DNA of 64,000 bases from Castor canadensis (GCF_047511655.1 NC_133390.1:166878583-166942582); one strand, 5' to 3'; positions 24,301-36,239 are shown, counted from the first letter of the stretch. Translations and numbers: made by a program. Notes: generated by a model not told the origin, from the letters alone.

Positions 24301-27300
24301 CTGATGTTAGATGTCCACAAAGGTAGGTATCATTTTCCTGTTCCACTAATGAGGAGGCTCAGTGAAGCAGCAGCTTGCGCAAGATCTCATAGCTAGTAAG
24401 GTCAGAACCGCAGGCATGTCTACCTTTAGAGCTCATACTTTTAACCTCAGCACTCAATTTCCAAATGCGGTGCTGGGTTTGGAGTTAAGAATCATTAGCC
24501 ACTGTGTAGGATGGCCACAAGAATGTCTTTTTCTTCCATTTTGAAACAGCAGTTCTAGAAAGAAGAGAAATCTTTGGACACTTGTTTGTATTCACTTCTG
24601 TAACATACTGTCCATCTCTTATGACCTTAGACAGATGGATCCCAAGCAACTACCCAATTACTGAAAACATCCGAGCCGTATACTTGACATTAGAAAAACT
24701 CATTCAGGCTGAAGAAACACAGGTGAATGGAATTGTAATTCTTGCAGACTACAAAGGAGTGAGCTTATCAAAAGCATCTCACTTTGGCCCTTTTATAGCC
24801 AAAAAGGTGATTGGCATCCTCCAGGTATGGCCCCCACTTGCCATGTGGCTTTCTGTGGTTGCTTTGGCTTTCTCAAGGGTCCTGTCCATTTGCTGCAGGT
24901 CTCATGTGATTGAACAAATCCCACTTCCCACCCTGCAATGGGAAACAGTCTGCAGCCCTGTTTATTACTGCTCTCTTCAGGGACTCTAGTCATTTCTGGA
25001 GAAGGTACCTGCTCAGTCTGGGTGAGATCAGCTTTAGGGCAAGGATCCAAAACAAAACTGAGAAATTTGTATTCTGCCATGATGCTGGAGCTTTTCCTGC
25101 CAAAGTGGAGTTCTGTGGGACTGTTTTTTGGTCAGAGGCCTCACATCTCATCTGCATTTCAGAACCCAAATTTCTGGGAACTGTCCATTACAGTTATAGT
25201 GACTTTCCAGTCATTATAAACCCATTCAGTCCTCTGAGTTAGGGAAGGCAAAAAAAATTTTTTTTTTTTTAGCATTACTGGGGATTGAACCCAGGGCTTT
25301 GTGCTTACTAGATAAGTGCTTTACCACTTGAGCCACACCCCCAATCCTCCTTTTTGGTAGATGGAGAAATTGAGACCTAGAAAAGATACAGCCTGACAGA
25401 AGTGTCACAGCTGTTACAGGCTTGGACTCCTTGTTCATTCTGACCCACCCTTGGGTGCTGCCTCTTGTGAACTGTGGGGCACCAGTATTGTAACAGTGCC
25501 CCTCAGTGAGCTCCACAAATGTGCTCGAGAGCCTGTTGTGCACCTGCTTATTACTTAAATAGGCACATTTGTCATTATTGTAAATTTGATTTCTGCCTTT
25601 GAGCCAATTAGTGGCTCTCTTTAGCTTCTAGTGTGTGTGTGCGTGTATTGATTTAGTTTGGTTTCAGGTTAGTTTTTTTGTTTTTGTTTTTTGAAAAAGG
25701 GTTTCACTATGTGGTCCAAGTTAGCCTTGAACTCACTGTGTAGTCCAGGCTGACCTTGACTTTTGAAATTCCAAACTGTCTCCCAAGTGCTAGGATTCCA
25801 GGTGTGTGCAACCATGCCTGTTTTTGTTTTTTTGGGGTTTGTTGTTGTTGTTTTGAGGTGTTGGGGATAGAACTCAGGGCATCATTCATGCTAGGAAAGC
25901 GCTCTGTACCACTGAGTTACATCCCTAGCCCTGTACTTTGATTTGACATCCTCTGCTGAATATGTTCATTCAGTGTTAGGATAGAGTTTGGATCATGTTT
26001 TCCTAGTACTGGAAGATCATCCAGAGGGGACAGAAGTTCCAGGGTTAAACAAGTTTGGGAAATGTGGTATAGCAGGTCCCTTTCTTGTGAATTTCACCAT
26101 AAGCATCTAAGTCTTAAACTCTGGAACAGCACAGCAGTCAAGGAAACACACTTGGCAGTATTTAGTTTCCTATATTTCTCAGTCTCCCTTACTTGCCATA
26201 CAACCTTTCTTTGCATTGCCCTGATACACCCTGGGAAAACGCCTAGGGCAACACTGACCCAGAAAGGTCTGATATTTTCCTGATCCACCCATGTAGACTT
26301 AGACCACTGTTTGCTGCTAGAAGGACAGCTTTCCACCTGTTTGCCTAACTCTCTTCTGACCCTGTCTTGCCTCCCAGGAGAGACTTCCCTAGGCTACTTT
26401 TCCTGATTAGCCCCACTGGGGCTGTCTTCAAAATGGCCATGAAAGTCAGATCAGACTGTGTTGGGGCTGCATGGAAGTTTAAAAGGGGAGGCCAGCTGCT
26501 GAGGGACAGTTTGCAGACACTGCAGATGCTCTAACATCCTTTCCATTCTGCCCACAGGATGGTTTCCCCATTCGGATAAAAGCAGTCCACATAGTGAATG
26601 AACCTCGAATATTTAAAGGCATTTTTGCCATCATAAAACCATTTCTGAAGGAGAAAATAGCAAACAGAGTAAGTAATACACCTTTTGACTTCATAGGCTT
26701 TAGTTTTTTCTCCCTTATTTGTGACATCTAGTTCTTAATTTTTGCCCTGGAACTAATTGGAAAGTGCAAGTTACAAATAAATATAAATGAGGGAAAGAAA
26801 TGATTAATAAGACTGTATTATTTGCCAGTAGAAAGAGCAGAGCCAGGATTTTATTTATTTATTTATTTGGTCATATTGGTGTTGAACTCAGGACCTCACA
26901 CTTGCTAGGCAGGTTCTTTACCACTTGAGCCACTCTGCCAGCTATTTTTTGTGTTGAGTATGAGTACATAGGATTACAGGCATGAGACCCCAGGTCTGGC
27001 CAGAGCCAAGATTTTTATATAAGCTGCCTGTCTGTTCTGTAATCATTTAGACTTCTTGGTCTCCTGGCTTATGCATTGTGAACCAACATTGCATTTTATG
27101 TGTAAGAGGATATGGAAAAGAGGAAGAGGGAAAGAGAATCACTGAGAAGATTGTTTAAAAGAGTTAAGTCATTCTTTCTTTTTTTTATGGTGGTTGGGTT
27201 GGAACCCAGAGCCTCACACATGGTAGGCAAGTAGTCTGCCACTGAGCTATAGCCTCAGCCTAGATGAAACTTTAAAAGATGAGTCTTCCTTTCTAACCCA

Positions 27301-29566
27301 CAGTAGCCCTTCCTCTCTTCACCTGATGGATGTGATGTGGTTATTTTTCTCCAGCTTCCCTAGACTTAGGAACACTGTGGTTGCTCCAAAGACTGCCCCC
27401 ACCCCAGCTGAGCATGGTGACTCACACCTGTAATCCTAGCTACTCAGGAGGCTGAGGATCAGGAGGATTGCATTTTGAGGCCAGCCTGGGCAAAAAGTTC
27501 TTGAGACCTTTCAACCAATAAAAAGCTGATTGTGGTGACATGTGCCTGTCATCCCAGTGAGGGAAGATCACACAGTCCAGGTCAGCTAGGGCATAAATGT
27601 AAGACCTTGGGGCATGGTTCAAGTGGTAGAGTGTCTGCCTGGCAAGCACAAGGCCCTGAGTTCAACCCCAGTACCACCAAGAAAGAAAAAAAAAAAAAGA
27701 CCGGTCCCTCAATTTCATCATCTTTTTCAAAAAGGAAGCTTATTCAGATAGTGTCAGGTTGCAAGGGAGGAAACTTAAAATCCAAATGGAGGTTCCCAGG
27801 CCCTTTCTCTGAAGATTTGTAAGATCAGGGGTGGAGTCCAGGAGCAGCAGTGTCTTTAAATTCTGCTTAGGTGATTCTGATCACAGTTGGCTTGAGAGTC
27901 ACTAATTTAGTGACCCCCATCTGGGTCACTAAAATGTCAGTTCTTAAAAATTCTGTTTTGAGCTTTTACCAAACCAGCCTTTGGACAGATCTTTTTCATC
28001 TGTGCAGTGCCCTGTGATGCAGTTTATCTGTTCCTTTTATGTTACTTATTCATTCAGATGAATCAACTGCTGTGTGCAAAATGGGCAAAACAGGCCATAA
28101 TTCCTGCCCCTAAGAAGCTTACACTGTAGGCACTGAAGATATGGCTCAGAGGTAGAGCACCTGCCTAGCATCCACCATACCCTATGTTTGATCCCCTGCC
28201 TCTCAAAAAAGAAAAGCAACTTCCACGTAGATTCCACTGTAGAGAGGCCCACAGACAATGGGTTACGTGTGTTATTTAGTAGTAGAATGTGATAAATTCG
28301 ATGGAGAAAAATGAAGGTAATAGTGAGTTCATGTGAGAGGTGGAGGAGGGGTTGCAGCATTCAGTAGAGTGGTTAGAGGTGAGTGCATAGAGACATTGCA
28401 CTCATTGCATTTTAGCCAAGATTTGAGAAGTGATCAAGTGAGCTACACAGAGCTCAGAGACCAGTGCAGCCTGACCCTGAGGCCACGCAGCGGGGACCTA
28501 CCTGGCATGCTGGAGGTGAAGCTAAGAGGAGCAGCTTCTGTGGCAGGCACTGAGAGAATGAAGAAATAATGGGGCCAGATTGTGATAGGCTGTGGGGGCC
28601 ATCATAGGACTGGGAACGGAGTAAACTTTTTTTTTTTTTTTGGAGATGCTGGGGTCTTGAACTCAGGGCGTCATGCTTACAAAGCAGACACTCTGCAGCT
28701 CAAGCCACACCTCCAGTCCAAGGGACGGGAAGGTTGTAAATAGATAAGTGATGTGATCTGGTTCACATTGAAAGGAGTTTAGCTGGGCATGGTGGTGCAT
28801 GCCAGTAATCCCAACTCTAAGGAGGCTGAGGTAGGAAGATAGAGAGTGATTGAGAGTTCAAGGCCAGCTTTGGCTACCAGGTAAGACCCAGACAAGGAAG
28901 TGAAGGAGGAAGGGAGGGAGGGAGGATAAAAAGGAAGGGAGAAGGAGGGAGGAAGAGAGGGAAGAAATGAAAAAAAAAAAAAAAAAAGAGTTTAGATTGT
29001 AGTGGGGCAAGAGTGGGAGCAGGGGGACCAAATAGGGAGCTAATGAGGGACTCCAGGGAGAAGTGATGGCAGCCTGGCACCATTAGGGTGGTAAAGTGGT
29101 TAGGTTGTGGCTGTATTTGGAAGGTGCAGCCACAGGGTGTGTAGAAAAGAATTAAAGGACACTCCGAGCCTCGGGGCTGAGAAAGCTTTCTTCCTCAGCA
29201 CATGCTTCAAGCACTTCCACAAAGGAGTTTGCTGCGTTGCTGATTCACCTAAGACATCTGTCTGCTTTTCATTTCACCTCCTTTCAGTTCTTCCTCCATG
29301 GGGCTGACCTGAACTCCCTCCACACAAACCTTCCAAGAAACATTCTCCCCAAGGAGTACGGGGGCACAGCTGGGGAGCTGGACACTGCCACCTGGAATGC
29401 GGTGCTGCTGGCCTCAGAGGATGACTTTGTGAAGGAGTTCTGCCAACCTACGCCTGGCTGTGACAGCATCCTGGGCCATACGCTACTGCCTGAGGGTCTG
29501 AGCTCAAATGCACAGTGTGATGATTCCATGCGAGCTGTTAAGTCCCAGCTGTATTCCTGCTATTAG
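20865..29566 (+). CDS. TTPAL: TTPAL, alpha-tocopherol transfer protein-like (4 coding exons)
   Basis: Coding exons 20865-21309, 24631-24824, 26558-26668 and 29288-29566 join to 1,029 nt, which is 342 codons plus stop, the length I recall for human TTPAL. All three introns are GT-AG and the reading phase is kept. The N-terminus (MSEESDSLRTSPSVASLSEN) is low-complexity and acidic. It is followed by a helical CRAL-TRIO N-terminal domain (about residues 45-105, with LLRFLRARKFDYDRA) and the CRAL-TRIO lipid-binding domain (about 115-285, with ILADYKG, FPIRIKAVH and NEPRIF). The family binds small hydrophobic ligands such as tocopherol or retinaldehyde in a closed pocket and moves them between membranes in the cytosol. 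The ligand of TTPAL itself is not settled. The start chosen is the ATG at 20865; its Kozak context is weak, but no in-frame upstream ATG competes. The gene converges on SERINC3, as in human chr20q13. Nothing looks broken. Confidence 0.96.
21922..21944 (+). repeat. (TATC)n microsatellite
   Basis: Five to six units, the last changed to TGTC. Confidence 0.8.
21950..22105 (-). mobile_element. L1-like fragment
   Basis: Same sequence type as 12805-12975 (TTAACATTTTTGTTAGCATATG, TTGTGATATTCCTATATATG). Confidence 0.4.
22165..22245 (-). mobile_element. ID-type SINE
   Basis: Antisense copy next to a TTTA-rich tract, with AGTGCTCTACCACTTGAG. Confidence 0.7.
22505..22622 (+). repeat. (TTCC)n microsatellite
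   Basis: About 118 bp with single-base breaks at two places (CCGTCC, CCATCC) and two CCCTTT interruptions. A pure pyrimidine strand over almost its whole length. Confidence 0.95.
22628..22712 (-). mobile_element. ID-type SINE, degenerate
   Basis: Antisense remnant adjoining the TTCC microsatellite, which may have grown from its tail. Confidence 0.55.
24631..24824 (+). CDS. TTPAL: TTPAL coding exon 2 (194 nt)
   Basis: The acceptor is ...GACCTTAG and the donor is CTCCAG|GTATGG. The exon starts with the last two bases of Asp, then RWIPSNYPITENIRAVYLTL, and ends with AKKVIGILQ. It carries the central CRAL-TRIO strand with ILADYKGVS, which forms part of the ligand pocket. The reading frame is open throughout. 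Confidence 0.95.
25255..25355 (-). mobile_element. ID-type SINE
   Basis: Antisense; GGGATTGAACCCAGGGCTTT then ACCACTTGAGCCACACCC. Confidence 0.75.
25690..25932 (-). mobile_element. B1-like then ID-type SINE, both antisense
   Basis: B1-like 25690-25822 and ID-type 25823-25932 lie head to tail. Confidence 0.7.
26558..26668 (+). CDS. TTPAL: TTPAL coding exon 3 (111 nt)
   Basis: A good pyrimidine tract leads to CCCACAG|GATGG, and the donor is AACAGA|GTAAGT. The 37 in-frame codons run from DGFPIRIKAV to KEKIANR. They include NEPRIF, a hallmark segment of CRAL-TRIO proteins just before the lid helix. Confidence 0.95.
26849..27000 (-). mobile_element. ID+7SL SINE with TTTA tail
   Basis: Antisense; (TTTA)5 at 26852-26871 marks the tail, and GGATTACAGGCATGAGACC marks the 7SL part. 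Confidence 0.7.
27183..27265 (-). mobile_element. ID-type SINE
   Basis: Antisense, older form with CCACTGAGCTATAGCC. Confidence 0.65.
27408..27702 (+). mobile_element. Three-part SINE (7SL-7SL-ID)
   Basis: Two 7SL-like segments (27408-27530 and 27531-27600) followed by an ID unit ending in an A run near 27699. Confidence 0.7.
28130..28215 (+). mobile_element. ID-type SINE
   Basis: GGCTCAGAGGTAGAGCACCT, close to the sense consensus. Confidence 0.7.
28628..28720 (-). mobile_element. ID-type SINE
   Basis: Antisense, starting with a T run at 28629. Confidence 0.65.
28775..28990 (+). mobile_element. B1-like SINE with purine tail
   Basis: GGGCATGGTGGTGCATGCC head. The tail (28900-28990) has turned into a GGGA/GGAA tract ending in about 17 A. 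Confidence 0.75.
29288..29566 (+). CDS. TTPAL: TTPAL last coding exon (279 nt with stop)
   Basis: The acceptor is CTCCTTTCAG|TTC and the stop is TAG at 29564-29566. It encodes FFLHGADLNSLHTNLP through to the C-terminus (KSQLYSCY), with the conserved LPKEYGG turn of the CRAL-TRIO fold. The C-terminal tail differs from human only at scattered residues as far as I recall that protein. Confidence 0.95.
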   Translation, partial: FFLHGADLNSLHTNLPRNILPKEYGGTAGELDTATWNAVLLASEDDFVKEFCQPTPGCDSILGHTLLPEGLSSNAQCDDSMRAVKSQLYSCY

Positions 29567-30267
29567 CTTGTCCCCTGGGCTGTCACCATGTTTAACTCCT
29601 TTCCTTTCTTCTTTAGACTCACAAGGAGAACTTAGGTGCCAAGGCTTCAGTCTTGCTCTAATTAAATGGCAGCATGGAGAACTTTGAAGGTGAGCCCATC
29701 ATGGGGTAAGCCTTTGGTTACTTGGATTATTCCAGGGAAGATGTGGAAAATACCCCCATGATTCCCAAATGTTTGGACTGTCTGGAAGCTGTATCTGGTT
29801 CTTACACAACTCAGAAGCAAGAAAAGTCAGGACCAAAGTCACTCTGCTCCCACTTTCTAGGACAAAGCAGACAGACTGGCCAGTCAGCATTACTCCCCTG
29901 AAACAATTTGGCCAAACCTGAGAGGTGGCCAGATGTGAGGCCATGGGAGTTTGTTTCCTATGAACCCTAACTATAGACCTCTGTTCCTCATCAGGAAACT
30001 TCAAGGTTGAGATCCAGGCCCCAGTTGCCACCTCTGGGTATGGAAAGCACCTTAACTGAGTCCCAGAAGCACCAGGGCTTAAGCATCACTTCCTGGTCAA
30101 ATGTGGAGGTGACTTCATAGCATCCCTGGAATTCCTTGGTTAATCTTGCAATAGAAACTTTTTTTCCCAAACCTATAAAGCCTTAGCCCTGGTTCTGAAC
30201 AGAATCATCCTAGTCCTAAGAGTACATGATTTTGCGCAGTGTAAAATATTGGATTCTCAGCCTATAG

Positions 30268-30410
30268 AATTTTGACCTCGGAGTTGGAGACTTGGGCCTC
30301 AGATGTGTGACTATGGACCAGACATGGGCCTCTGTAGGCCTCAACTTTCTCCTCTGTAAAATGAGCCTGGATGAAATGATGTCTGTGCCCTTTGGCTTCT
30401 TAGGTTCTGG
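30268..30410 (+). mobile_element. MIR-like fragment
   Basis: GTGTGACTATGGACCAGAC and CAACTTTCTCCTCTGTAAAA match the MIR centre. In the presumed TTPAL 3'UTR. Confidence 0.5.
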
Positions 30411-31111
30411 TATTTGGTTTAACTTCAGTTAGGTTTTCTGCAGAGAGAAATGTCTAGAAACAAGTGATTGGGCAGTTTTCTTTGTGGTACGTATACTTCA
30501 TTCCATGAAGTCTCACATTTGGCCCTGCCTTTGAAGAAACTAGTGTGTATATTCCTGGGATTCAGTGATACCAATTGCTCTTAGTAGTGATGGTTAAACT
30601 TAAAAAGGATGGCTTTTGTGGGGCCATATTAGATGACCCAGATCTTGTATGAATTCCTTCTTTCCATCCCAGAGATACTTGTAGTGTGTTGCAAACCTGG
30701 CTACAGTGGTTACAGTATTTGGGCTTCTTAACTTTCATCCTGGAAACACACACAGGGGCAGGTTACTACTGGTTACCCTCTGGGAGCCCTGCCCTCTCAA
30801 GCCCACTGGGGTGTTTCTCTGGTGTAGGAGCACCAGCTGGCCTGAATGTTATTAGTTCTGCACTTTAGAGCCTCCTTGTCAAGATTTTAGCCTTAACCCA
30901 AGTGTCTGATGGCTTTTGACCTATTCACATTCATCTCGTGTGGTTATGGCGTTAGTGACAAGTACTACTTACATGTGTGTGCTTTTTCTGTGCAATTCAT
31001 TCGATAAGCAGTCTGGGCAGGCACAAGCAACTTCTTAGGGAGAGATAATACTCTGAAATTCAAAGGTCAGTCTGTTGTTACTAAGCTGTTCATCACCATC
31101 CCCCCCCCACC

Positions 31112-31435
31112 TTTGGCAATACTGGGTTTAGAACTCAGGGCCTTCTGCTTGCCAGGCAGGCACCCAACCACTTGAGCCATACCACCAGCCCTTTTTGCTT
31201 TATATATTTTATAAGTAGGGTCTCACATTTATGTCTGGGCCAGCCTGGACTGCACATTCCTATTTATGCTTCCCGCCCTGCTGGGATGACAGGTGTGCAC
31301 CACACCCCCAGTTTTTACTGATTGAGATGGGGTCTTGCAAACTTTTTGCCCAGGCTGGTCTTAAACTATAGTCCTCCCGATCTTTGCCTCATGAGTAGCT
31401 AGGATTACAGGTATGAACCACCATGCCCAGCCTAA
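31112..31435 (-). mobile_element. Three-part SINE, antisense
   Basis: An ID part (31112-31195) and two 7SL-like parts to 31435. It lies in the presumed TTPAL 3'UTR. Confidence 0.75.
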
Positions 31436-33587
31436 GAGCTGTTCATCTTGACAGCACTTTTAAAAATGGCTGGATAAATTGTTGGTGGAAATTTACTTAT
31501 CTCAATGCCAATTGTAGGGGAAGTTATTTTCACCATAGATACTAACCCTGGATCCTCTAGGGTCCTGGGTGAGCTAGAAGTGCCAAAATGCAGACCCCCG
31601 GCTGCCCTTGGTCCCTGAAGATGATCTGACCAGCACTGCTGTGGGGATGGCTAAGTGGAAGGTTCAGAACCCAGTGGCCTGGGTGGGAGAAGCCACTAGA
31701 AGCTTTCTTAGGCCCTAAGAGGGAAGAAAGCAGAAAGAAAAAAACCTAGGCAAAGGGAAGGATGAATCACTCAGCCCCACCAAGTTCCCAGGGTGTAAAT
31801 CCTGCATCACATTCCTGGCCTTTGTCTTTGTGACTTAACACAGGAGTAATCAGGCTTGTGAGAAGTATCTCAGAAGCCCAGGAAGGCTGGCTCATTTTCT
31901 AGACCTTTCTGGTTACACGAAGAAAGAGCTGTTTTCATTCAGCCTCTGAGAGGAGGCAGGCTAAGCCTCTCTGCCTCCTGGAGCTGCGATGCTTTGTCTT
32001 GGCTCCAAAGAAAAAATCAAACCGTCCAGCACATCAGGAGGTTCGAAGCAAGCTGTGAAGCAAGGACCTCCCTGGTGTCCCAAGGCAGAGTGCTGTGTCA
32101 CCAGCAGGAGTAGGAAAGCACACTGGTGGAGCCAACCAGTGAACACAGAAAACTGGGAGTATCTTCCTTCAGGTCAAAGTTCCAGCTGCTTCACAAACCT
32201 CTTAAGTCCAAGGTCACTGGGAAAGGGGAATTGAGTTTCAGCTTTGTCTTGCTTTGTGGCCTTGAATGAGCTACTTAACATCCCTAATCATATGATAAAG
32301 GGCACTGACACTCTCAGCCCTCTGTCGGCTTTCCTGCCACAGGGACACGGTACTCTATCTTTGTAGAGGCTTTTTTTCTTTTTCCCCAATCGGAGTTATT
32401 ATTTAGGAAATTTAGATCTAAATGAATTGGAACATAAAGCTTACAAATCTGTTAGCTTCTTCCTCTTCGTTCCCTGTTCCCCTACAGACGTCTAGAAAAT
32501 GACTTCCTCTAGAAACCTAGTCTGTCTTCAGGGGAGAGGCAGACAAAATCTACAGAAACAGTCAGAATTGCAACCCTGGCTTCACACCTTGGCTGTCCTG
32601 CTTGCTCTTGGCAAAGGTGACTTTGGCTCCCTCACACTCTTCTTGCTCTCACAAGGAACTGCTTGTCCTAGGTTTAAAGCACTTCAGGTTACAAGGCACT
32701 GTTTTTCCAAAAAGAGGTGGGGTGACAGGAGGCAGTTCCCCTAAATTCTTGAGATATTAGGCCTCAGTATTGAGTGGGAAATTCCTCCAAATGTCATCTC
32801 TTTGTCAGGTCAGTCATGGGATTACTTTTTCACTCGGGCAGCAAAAGCTATACTGTTTGGCATTATTACATTATTCCCATACTTCATTTTAAAGTTGTCA
32901 GGTTTCAGGTTAGCTAATGGTGTAAGTGTGGCTGTCCTGTGGCATGAGAGGCCTGGGAACACCAACCATGTAGACTACTCACGAAAGATGCCCGTCATGC
33001 TAAGGCCTCTGAGTGTTAGAAGCTGCTGACTTTGTAAATCTAAAGTGAACTCTTCTGCTTTCCTGACTCAAAAATGGTCTGCCTGAAATGCAGCAAACAC
33101 ACACCACCAGACATTCCTCCTCTACGGGAGCTTGCATCATGAGAAGGTCAAGCGTGATTTGTGCATGGAGATGGGTGATTTAATTCATTGGTTTTCAGTT
33201 AGCTGGGTGTTTTTGTTTTCAGTCTCACTGGCAGCTTTCGTAAAGCAGTAACCATCTGCTACTGTTAACTCTTGTGGCTACACCTCCCTTCGTGGTATAC
33301 TAGGTAGGAACCTGTTACAAGTGAAATACTTGAAACTTCGCTGTGGCCAATACCTCTGTACTGCTCTGATGAGGTGGAGCTGGGTTGGTTTTCTGACCAG
33401 TTTGGGGCACCATTTCAGCCACTGGTCACATTCCTTGCTTCAAACTGAAATTCAGTTTGGCTTTGAATGTAGGGACATGTGGTAGTGGATTCAGTGTTTG
33501 TTTCAACCAAAACTTTATTTTTCTAGTGCATTTTTTCTAAGTCAAAGTGGTGGAAACATGTAATTTTAGTATGCATGACTGGGTCTT

Positions 33588-33593
33588 AATAAA
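33588..33593 (+). terminator. TTPAL: Poly(A) signal, probable TTPAL 3' end
   Basis: AATAAA is followed within 25 nt by a TGTGTGTTCTTTTGTG element, the usual downstream GU-rich motif. It is the only strong signal of this kind I found between the stop codon and the SERINC3 gene. Confidence 0.6.
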
Positions 33594-33854
33594 AATCCCT
33601 GTACTGTTGAGTATGTGTGTTCTTTTGTGACAGTAACATTTTGGATAAAGATTCTGAAGTTTCCTACTCACAGGCACAGGCAGAGCCTCCCTCCAAGGTG
33701 AAGCTGGGAGGGGCACTATGGCAGATACTGGGCTGACTGCCTCCCAAGGTCATGTGCACTTAGACTACACCAGTGTGCAAAGGAGAACGGAGCTAGCTAC
33801 ACAGTGGTAGAGGCACTATGTACTTTTCAGTTCTCAAGGCCTGAATCCTTTCAA

Positions 33855-34110
33855 TGGTAAGTAACAATTCCTGAGTGCTCCTATAGGTCAGGCACATGTG
33901 TTAAGACATACACACACTACACACATGCACTACAACACATAGTTTCCTTTAATCTTCAGATACCCTTAATGAAGTATATTGCCCCTGTACAGAAAATGAA
34001 GTGCAGAAAGGTTAAGAGCTTGCCCAAGGACACACAACTAGCATAGCAGAGATGGGATTCAAAGCCAGGTAGCTGACTGACCAAGCCCTGTATCCAGAAG
34101 ACCTGAGGGT
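33855..34110 (+). mobile_element. Ancient mammal-wide repeat
   Basis: Same block order as the copy at 6880-7075: GTCAGGCACATGTG, then AGAGCTTGCCCAAGGACACA and GATTCAAAGCCAGGTAG. Confidence 0.5.
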
Positions 34111-34749
34111 TGGAGTTAGGTGGCACACATCTTATTCTTACAATCAACATGACAGAACACAGGGAAAGAAGGTAGGGATATTTTAGTGTAAGAAAGTGTC
34201 TGAAACTGGCTTGTTTTCTGGAAATATAATCTCTGAGACCCAAGATGTAACTGAACACTTTATCCCAGAAGCAAGCCCAGTCTCCTTCAGGAGCAAGGGT
34301 GGTATGGCTTCATAAACTCTGATGTCCTGTGTGCTAAAGCTATTTCTTAAGGAACATGCAGTGCCCCAGAGTAGATGGCAGCTGGGTCCCCATGGTGGGT
34401 CTAGGGTGGTAATGAGCCAGCTGAAAAACCCTAACACAGGATGTAGGCTTACTACTGGCTTCTGGTGACACAACAGGTTGGGTACTCAGGCTGTCAGCAC
34501 AGCCAGCTCTTCAGGTCAACCCTTCCTGAGGAAGTTGCAAAACTTAAGCTCAGCCTGTTTCTCATTCTGGAAAACAGGAGCTAACAGTTCCAGTACTTTA
34601 CATCATAGCAGGGTCATGAGGATCAAAGGAGGCACTTCCCAGTGTTCTGAGGCAGCACTCTCTCCAGGCCTCCTCCTCAAAGGAAGGGGTGGGTGGGCAT
34701 TCTCATAGTCAATAGCAAGTTTCTTGTTACTTCATTTAAAGCTGGTAGT

Positions 34750-34835
34750 AGGGCTGGTGGTGTCGCTCAGTAGTAGAGTGAGTGTATAGCATGCTCTAGG
34801 CCCTGGATTGGATCCCCGACACCAAAAAAAAAGTA
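34750..34835 (+). mobile_element. ID-type SINE
   Basis: GGTGTCGCTCAGTAGTAGAG and a short A run. Confidence 0.65.
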
Positions 34836-35674
34836 AAATAAATATAGCTAGTAATAAGATCCTTTAGAATACTTTCTTGGGGAAAATGTTTCTAGCTGAA
34901 TGTTTGTGTTCTTAACCTGGCTACATGGCAGCCACTAGAGACAGAATGACCTCATACGTTACCAGTGACTGCCTTCAGGTGATCACTAAATGATAAGTAG
35001 TTTCAGGAGCCACTTGACTCCCCTACATTGTTTCCAAGCAGTCTGCAGTCTGTCTCGTCTCCTGTATCCTGAGGAACCCAGAGACAATGAGGCCTAATTG
35101 AGAAAAGAACTTGGAAATCAAGTCCCGGGTTTGTTTCTCTGCTCTGCCTCTTCCTGGGTAACACCGAAAAAAGTCATTAAAAGGGGGGAGGGGATAATCA
35201 TCATCCTACAGGGATAGAGATAATGTCAGGTCAGTGCTTGGCACGTGTAGCTATTTATGTGTCATTTATTATTCTTCACCTGAGGACACAGGCATTGTGT
35301 GGCTTGAGTCACCCAGCAGTAATGAGGACACCACTGAGTAGGCAAATGATCTGGGTGCATAGGTAACAGGATGGGTAGGTCAACAGAACAGGAGTAGAGA
35401 TGAACAGTAGCTGGTAATCTGCTACCAGTCCACAGAAATCACACATTATCTGAATATTCACTTTAGCCTGATGTGTAACAGAAGAAACACGGTCAAGCAA
35501 AGACTTGTAGTAACAAAAAGGCTGTCCTGCTTTAAATTAGACCTGAGTTATGGCTTGGTCCAGAGCATCAAAAGTTGTATTGATAAACCAGGTCCATGGC
35601 CATTGTTTTGGCAGTTAACTCTGGCTATGGAAAGTTTTATTTCCTAACCATGTACAAGAGCAACCTAGAGAGCT

Positions 35675-35790
35675 GGGTGGGTGGTGGAGGCCTGTAATCC
35701 CAGCACTTGGGAGACAGGCAGAATCAAGAGTTTGAGGCCAACCTAGGCTACAAAAGTGAGAACATTTCCAAGAAAACACACAAAAAAAGA
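35675..35790 (+). mobile_element. B1-like SINE
   Basis: AGGCCTGTAATCCCAGCACT, then GGCCAACCTAGGCTAC. Confidence 0.75.
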
Positions 35791-36239
35791 CCAACTTAAA
35801 AAGAATAATCCAACATAGGCCTATCAGCTTTATCCCAGCTATAACTAGGTCATAGTGGCAGCCATTGCAGTTGCCTTCATGAATTCCTAGACTGTGTCTC
35901 TGACCTCAAAGCCAGAGCCCTTAATCAGCAGACCAAGGGGAAAGGCAGGCCTGTTCCTAGTGATGAAACACCAGGTGACACATCGGGAATGAGATGACAC
36001 TGACATCAAATGAATCAAAATACTGCCCTGCTTTTAAAGCATGATCCCCGAACTTACTCAAAATACTGGCATCATTTATGTTTGTGCGTAATTCAGCACT
36101 TGCATATATAACTGCCTGAGTCTGGAACGAGCAACGGAGTTTCCTATTAATAGGCAGACTTAACTCTAGGTATGACCAACCAAAGGGCTGCTACTTGAAA
36201 TTAATATCAAAGTTATCATGATGAGGAAAAAGTTAAAAC

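Larger units (their letters stand above)
21310..24630 (+). other. TTPAL: TTPAL intron 2
   Basis: A 3.3-kb intron holding an L1-like antisense piece (21950-22105), two antisense ID units, the large TTCC microsatellite, and two old repeat-like stretches (21370-21800 and 23845-24280) that I cannot assign to a family. The stretch 22720-23600 shows no repeat or exon that I recognise. Confidence 0.8.
24825..26557 (+). other. TTPAL: TTPAL intron 3
   Basis: A 1.7-kb intron with antisense SINEs at 25255-25355 and 25690-25932. The rest is unremarkable unique sequence. Confidence 0.85.
26669..29287 (+). other. TTPAL: TTPAL intron 4
   Basis: A 2.6-kb intron packed with SINEs in both orientations: antisense at 26850-27000, 27183-27265 and 28628-28720; sense at 27408-27700, 28130-28215 and 28775-28990. 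Confidence 0.85.
29567..33612 (+). other. TTPAL: TTPAL 3'UTR (end inferred)
   Basis: The stretch after the stop has no splice-like features and runs to a canonical AATAAA at 33588 followed by a GT-rich element. A 4-kb 3'UTR suits this gene, but an ATTAAA near 29660 could give a very short form. A three-part antisense SINE (31112-31435) and an MIR-like piece (30268-30410) lie inside it. Confidence 0.55.
33613..36219. other. TTPAL-SERINC3 intergenic gap
   Basis: A 2.6-kb spacer between two convergent 3' ends. It holds an old mammalian repeat (33855-34110), an ID-type SINE (34750-34835) and a B1-like SINE (35685-35790). No gene is visible. Confidence 0.5.
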
